Assembly: GCA_016189825.1 (NCBI GenBank)
Contig: JACPRR010000174.1
Coordinates: 1-6,496 of the forward strand
Direction: 5' to 3'
DNA from: Chloroflexota bacterium
GTDB lineage: Bacteria > Chloroflexota > Dehalococcoidia > JACPPY01
DNA length: 6,496 nt
This document shows positions 5,148-6,496 of this stretch, piece after piece. Under the pieces are notes generated by a model that was not told the origin of the DNA, did not search any database, and worked only from the letters and a program-made list of their open reading frames with translations. The position numbers and the translations under genes are program-made. Position 1 is the stretch's first letter, and the number at the start of each line of letters is the position of its first letter.

Positions 5148-5177
5148 AGTATACAATAAACGCCAAATTGGTTGCAA
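5148..5177 (-). promoter_or_regulatory. Promoter of the zinc-ribbon/comF/hpf operon
   Basis: On the minus strand there is a -35-like TTGCAA (5177-5172, 4 of 6), an 18-base spacer and a -10 TATACT (5153-5148, 5 of 6) preceded by TG. Predicted start is about 5143-5140. The leader to the TTG start at 5007 would be about 135 bases and contains the terminator hairpin. Confidence 0.55.
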
Positions 5178-5196
5178 ACATGGGAGGCCTGACGCG

Positions 5197-5225
5197 TTGT
5201 GCACGCCCCGTGGTGATGCTATGAT
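5197..5225 (+). promoter_or_regulatory. NUDIX gene promoter, likely leaderless transcript
   Basis: TTGTGC (5197-5202, weak -35), a 17-base spacer and TATGAT (5220-5225, 5 of 6). Only 8 bases separate the -10 box from ATG 5234, so the predicted start falls at about 5232-5234, on or next to the start codon. There is no SD in front of this ATG, which agrees with a leaderless mRNA. Confidence 0.5.
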
Positions 5226-5233
5226 AGCTGAGT

Positions 5234-5893
5234 ATGGTTGGACCGGTAGAGTTCAGGACCAAGGTTGCCGACCTGCTCAGTCGTCGCCGGAGGCTGAGGG
5301 TGGAGGACGCTTCGCTCGTACCTTCGGCCGTGCTGCTCCTTTTCTACGAAAAGGACAGGCGGCTGCATCTCTTGCTGACCAAGAGGACAGACCGCGTGGC
5401 CCACCACAAGGGGCAGATGTCGTTTCCGGGTGGAGCCAGGGATCCGGCCGACCGCTCGCTGCTCGCCACCGCCCTCCGTGAGAGCGCTGAAGAAATCGGT
5501 CTTAGAACCCATTCAGTGGAGATACTCGGTGCGCTTGATGATACCCCAACCGTGGCTTCGAACTACATCATCACGCCATACGTTGGGTATCTCAGTAGTC
5601 CACCCGAACTCACACTGTGCAGGGAAGAGGTTGACGAAGTGGTCGAACTGCCCCTGGATGCGCTGAGCGATAGCGACTACCCCAACAACGAGTTCCTCGT
5701 CTGCGACGGCGGGCCGCAAAGGGTGCCAGGTTACCGGTATGACGGGCACATCATCTGGGGAGCGACCGCGCGGCTGATCAGCCAGTTCCTGGACCTGATG
5801 AAGGGCGAAGCGGGCGCACCGGTGGCTGGCTGCGCAGCTCATCACTCGACTCTGGTCCTCGGCGCGGATACCCCCGGAACGCAGTGCCCCTAA
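5234..5893 (+). CDS. NUDIX hydrolase, CoA-pyrophosphatase (NudL-like) family
   Basis: A 219-residue cytoplasmic NUDIX enzyme. The CoA-pyrophosphatase/UPF0035 signature LLTKRTDRVAHHKGQMSFPGG (47-67) runs directly into the NUDIX box (67-90), with core LRESAEEIGL (81-90) giving metal ligands E83, E86 and E87. Family-typical ITPYVGYL (113-120) and IIWGATARLI (173-182) follow. The family cleaves CoA and its derivatives to 3',5'-ADP and 4'-phosphopantetheine; the exact substrate here is inferred. The first Glu of the general NUDIX box is replaced by Asp within ARDPAD, as is common in this subfamily. Residues beyond about 195 form a non-conserved tail. ATG 5234 has no SD but sits right behind a promoter. 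The gene diverges from the zinc-ribbon operon. Its stop codon TAA overlaps the first base of repeat copy B. Confidence 0.92.
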   Translation: MVGPVEFRTKVADLLSRRRRLRVEDASLVPSAVLLLFYEKDRRLHLLLTKRTDRVAHHKGQMSFPGGARDPADRSLLATALRESAEEIGLRTHSVEILGALDDTPTVASNYIITPYVGYLSSPPELTLCREEVDEVVELPLDALSDSDYPNNEFLVCDGGPQRVPGYRYDGHIIWGATARLISQFLDLMKGEAGAPVAGCAAHHSTLVLGADTPGTQCP

Positions 5894-5952
5894 CTAATAC
5901 GAGCGCGTCAAAATCTGTGGCATGGCGCGCAGGCAGGGACGCCTGCGCCACC
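5893..5952 (+). repeat. Dispersed repeat copy B, left arm of a large inverted repeat
   Basis: Sixty bases that match the reverse complement of 6403-6462 at 48 of 60 positions without gaps. It begins ACTAATACGAGCGC, which also matches copy A and the left end of copy C. Its distal half forms a hairpin: GTGG...CGCAGGC, loop AGGGAC, GCCTGCG-CCAC. It starts on the last base of the NUDIX stop codon. Confidence 0.75.
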
Positions 5953-5961
5953 GGGTATTTT

Positions 5962-5994
5962 CATAGCAATCTCTCATGCCCATTGCTATGGGCA
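5962..5994 (+). repeat. Two overlapping, mutually exclusive hairpins
   Basis: CATAGCAAT (5962-5970) pairs perfectly with ATTGCTATG (5982-5990). The second arm also takes part in TGCCCAT (5977-5983), loop TGCT, ATGGGCA (5988-5994), a perfect 7-bp stem. No T-run follows, so this is not a clear NUDIX terminator. Confidence 0.55.
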
Positions 5995-6013
5995 CCACGA
6001 AGGACGAAAACAG

Positions 6014-6055
6014 CCCCTCTCTCTAACTCTCTCCCACAGAGGGAAGAGACTAGGG
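6014..6055. repeat. CT-rich inverted repeat
   Basis: A CCCCTCTC-type tract followed by CTCTCTCCC (6027-6035), loop ACAGA, GGGAAGAG (6041-6048) and TAGGG. This is a degenerate form of the common extragenic pattern in which a CCCTCTCCC tract is mirrored by GGGAGAGGG. The stem has one bulged base. Confidence 0.45.
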
Positions 6056-6095
6056 CCGACTATCGTGACAACGGAGCGAAATTGCAGCCGTAGTC

Positions 6096-6111
6096 GCGCG
6101 GCATGCCGCGC
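6096..6111. repeat. GGCATGCC-centred palindrome, copy 1
   Basis: A perfect 16-bp palindrome (GCGCGGCATGCCGCGC). The same core recurs 74 bases downstream at 6168-6187. Confidence 0.6.
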
Positions 6112-6167
6112 CGGAATCTGTTGCTATCTGCTGTAATATTCCTCGGTTGGGCGCTGATCCGCGTCCT

Positions 6168-6195
6168 GGGCGCGGCATGCCGCGCCCCTACGGGG
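6168..6195. repeat. GGCATGCC-centred palindrome, copy 2, with adjoining hairpin
   Basis: A perfect 20-bp palindrome (6168-6187) with the same core as copy 1. It is overlapped by the hairpin CCCC-TAC-GGGG (6185-6195). This paired arrangement is typical of extragenic palindromic elements scattered through some bacterial genomes. Confidence 0.6.
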
Positions 6196-6229
6196 CGTAT
6201 CGAGCCTCGTCGGTCTCCCTGCGTTGCCG

Positions 6230-6249
6230 ACCGGTATTTTCGAAGTAAT
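6230..6249 (+). repeat. Second copy of the ACCGG-TATTTTC direct repeat
   Basis: ACCGGTATTTTCGAAGTAAT here resembles 5950-5970, where copy B's hairpin is followed by ACCGGGTATTTTC and ATAGCAAT. In both places the repeat follows a hairpin-like CCTGCG-containing stretch, so this may be a decayed copy of the B-arm junction. Confidence 0.4.
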
Positions 6250-6257
6250 TTTCCGTT

Positions 6258-6273
6258 CTGGCTTTTCAGCCAG
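6258..6273. repeat. Perfect 6-bp hairpin with TTTC loop
   Basis: CTGGCT, loop TTTC, AGCCAG. The same tetraloop and general form as the dRS3-like palindrome at 15-34, but with a different stem sequence. Confidence 0.4.
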
Positions 6274-6364
6274 CACCGTGAAGCATGAAAATCCCGCGGT
6301 CTGCACTCCAGTGGTATATCGCCATACGCCCCTACGTGGTGGGTTCGCAACCGGGTTTTTTCGT

Positions 6365-6462
6365 ACTAACACGAACGCACTAAGTGATGTTGCATCCCTA
6401 TGGGTGGCATAGGCGTCTCTGCCTGTGCGCTATGCCACACATTCTAAGGCGTTTGTATTAAT
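6365..6462. repeat. Dispersed repeat copy C, a 98-bp palindromic MITE-like unit
   Basis: The left end ACTAACACGAACGC (6365-6378) and the reverse complement of the right end, ATTAATACAAACGC (6462-6449), agree at 11 of 14 positions, so they look like terminal inverted repeats. The centre is a cruciform-capable hairpin: GTGGCATAG (6405-6413) and CTATGCCAC (6430-6438) enclose a smaller AGGC...GCCT stem. Its left third matches copy A, and its right 60 bases match copy B in inverse orientation. No transposase is present, so it would be non-autonomous. Confidence 0.6.
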
Positions 6463-6496
6463 GACAGAGACTGGCAGGCAGCGGACAGTGTCGTCC

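Larger units (their letters stand above)
5894..6496. other. Gene-free repeat cluster
   Basis: About 600 bases with no open frame that shows protein-like composition, an SD or a family motif. The stretch is instead filled with palindromes and dispersed repeats: copy B, two overlapping hairpins (5962-5994), a CT-rich inverted repeat (6014-6055), two GGCATGCC-centred palindromes (6096-6111, 6168-6187), a hairpin at 6258-6273 and copy C (6365-6462). It looks like nested extragenic or MITE-type elements piled into one intergenic site. Confidence 0.7.

Noticed and set aside
6342..6361. Terminator: GGTT-CGC-AACC hairpin followed by GGG and six Ts
   Set aside because: The stem is only 4 bp and three Gs separate it from the T-run. 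No nearby plus-strand gene ends here, so it is too weak to list.
6060..6412. Several short open frames on both strands (61-96 codons)
   Set aside because: They run through palindromes and repeats, overlap each other and have no SD or recognisable motif.
5893..6462. CRISPR array
   Set aside because: Repeats are of different kinds, irregularly spaced, inverted and only two or three copies each; there is no constant repeat-spacer unit and no cas gene.

Overview
The window is GC-rich bacterial chromosome with short intergenic gaps and good Shine-Dalgarno (SD) sites. No rRNA, tRNA, phage or plasmid genes are visible. Two features would suit a Chloroflexota/Dehalococcoidia-type genome: an archaeal- or cyanobacterial-looking polysaccharide deacetylase and a comF-hpf pair with a small zinc-ribbon gene. 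This placement rests on general resemblance only and is uncertain.

Layout. Positions 1-209 hold a dRS3/REP-like palindrome, one copy of a dispersed repeat and a good sigma70-type promoter. That promoter drives a two-gene operon (210-2329). Its first gene is a GT2 glycosyltransferase joined through one membrane helix to a NodB-type polysaccharide deacetylase. Its second is a polytopic membrane protein that looks like a divergent DedA/VTT protein. A small dodecin gene (2345-2548, minus) converges on it. A short divergent promoter region with a 26-bp palindrome then precedes a 251-residue unrecognised alpha/beta (TIM-barrel-like) protein (2718-3473). Converging on that is a three-gene minus-strand operon, transcribed as zinc-ribbon protein (TTG start, 5007-4783), ComF (4751-4047) and long-form ribosome hibernation factor HPF (4036-3482). 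A NUDIX CoA-pyrophosphatase-like gene (5234-5893) diverges from this operon, probably on a leaderless or nearly leaderless mRNA. From 5894 to 6496 there is no convincing gene. That stretch is packed with palindromes and dispersed repeats, including a 60-bp arm repeated in inverted orientation at 5893-5952 and 6403-6462.

How the genes fit together. The first operon looks like an envelope-glycan module: cytoplasmic glycosyl transfer, extracytoplasmic deacetylation and perhaps lipid-carrier handling by the DedA-like protein. The minus-strand operon combines ribosome hibernation (HPF) with a ComF phosphoribosyltransferase-fold protein. Its roughly 135-nt leader carries an intrinsic-terminator hairpin ahead of the first gene. 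It also carries a possible 8-codon ORF ending in Trp-Pro-Pro-Gly-stop, directly at the predicted transcription start. This attenuator-like leader and the nested repeat cluster at the right end are the two things most worth a second look. The dodecin also lacks the flavin-stacking tryptophan of the structurally characterised dodecins.
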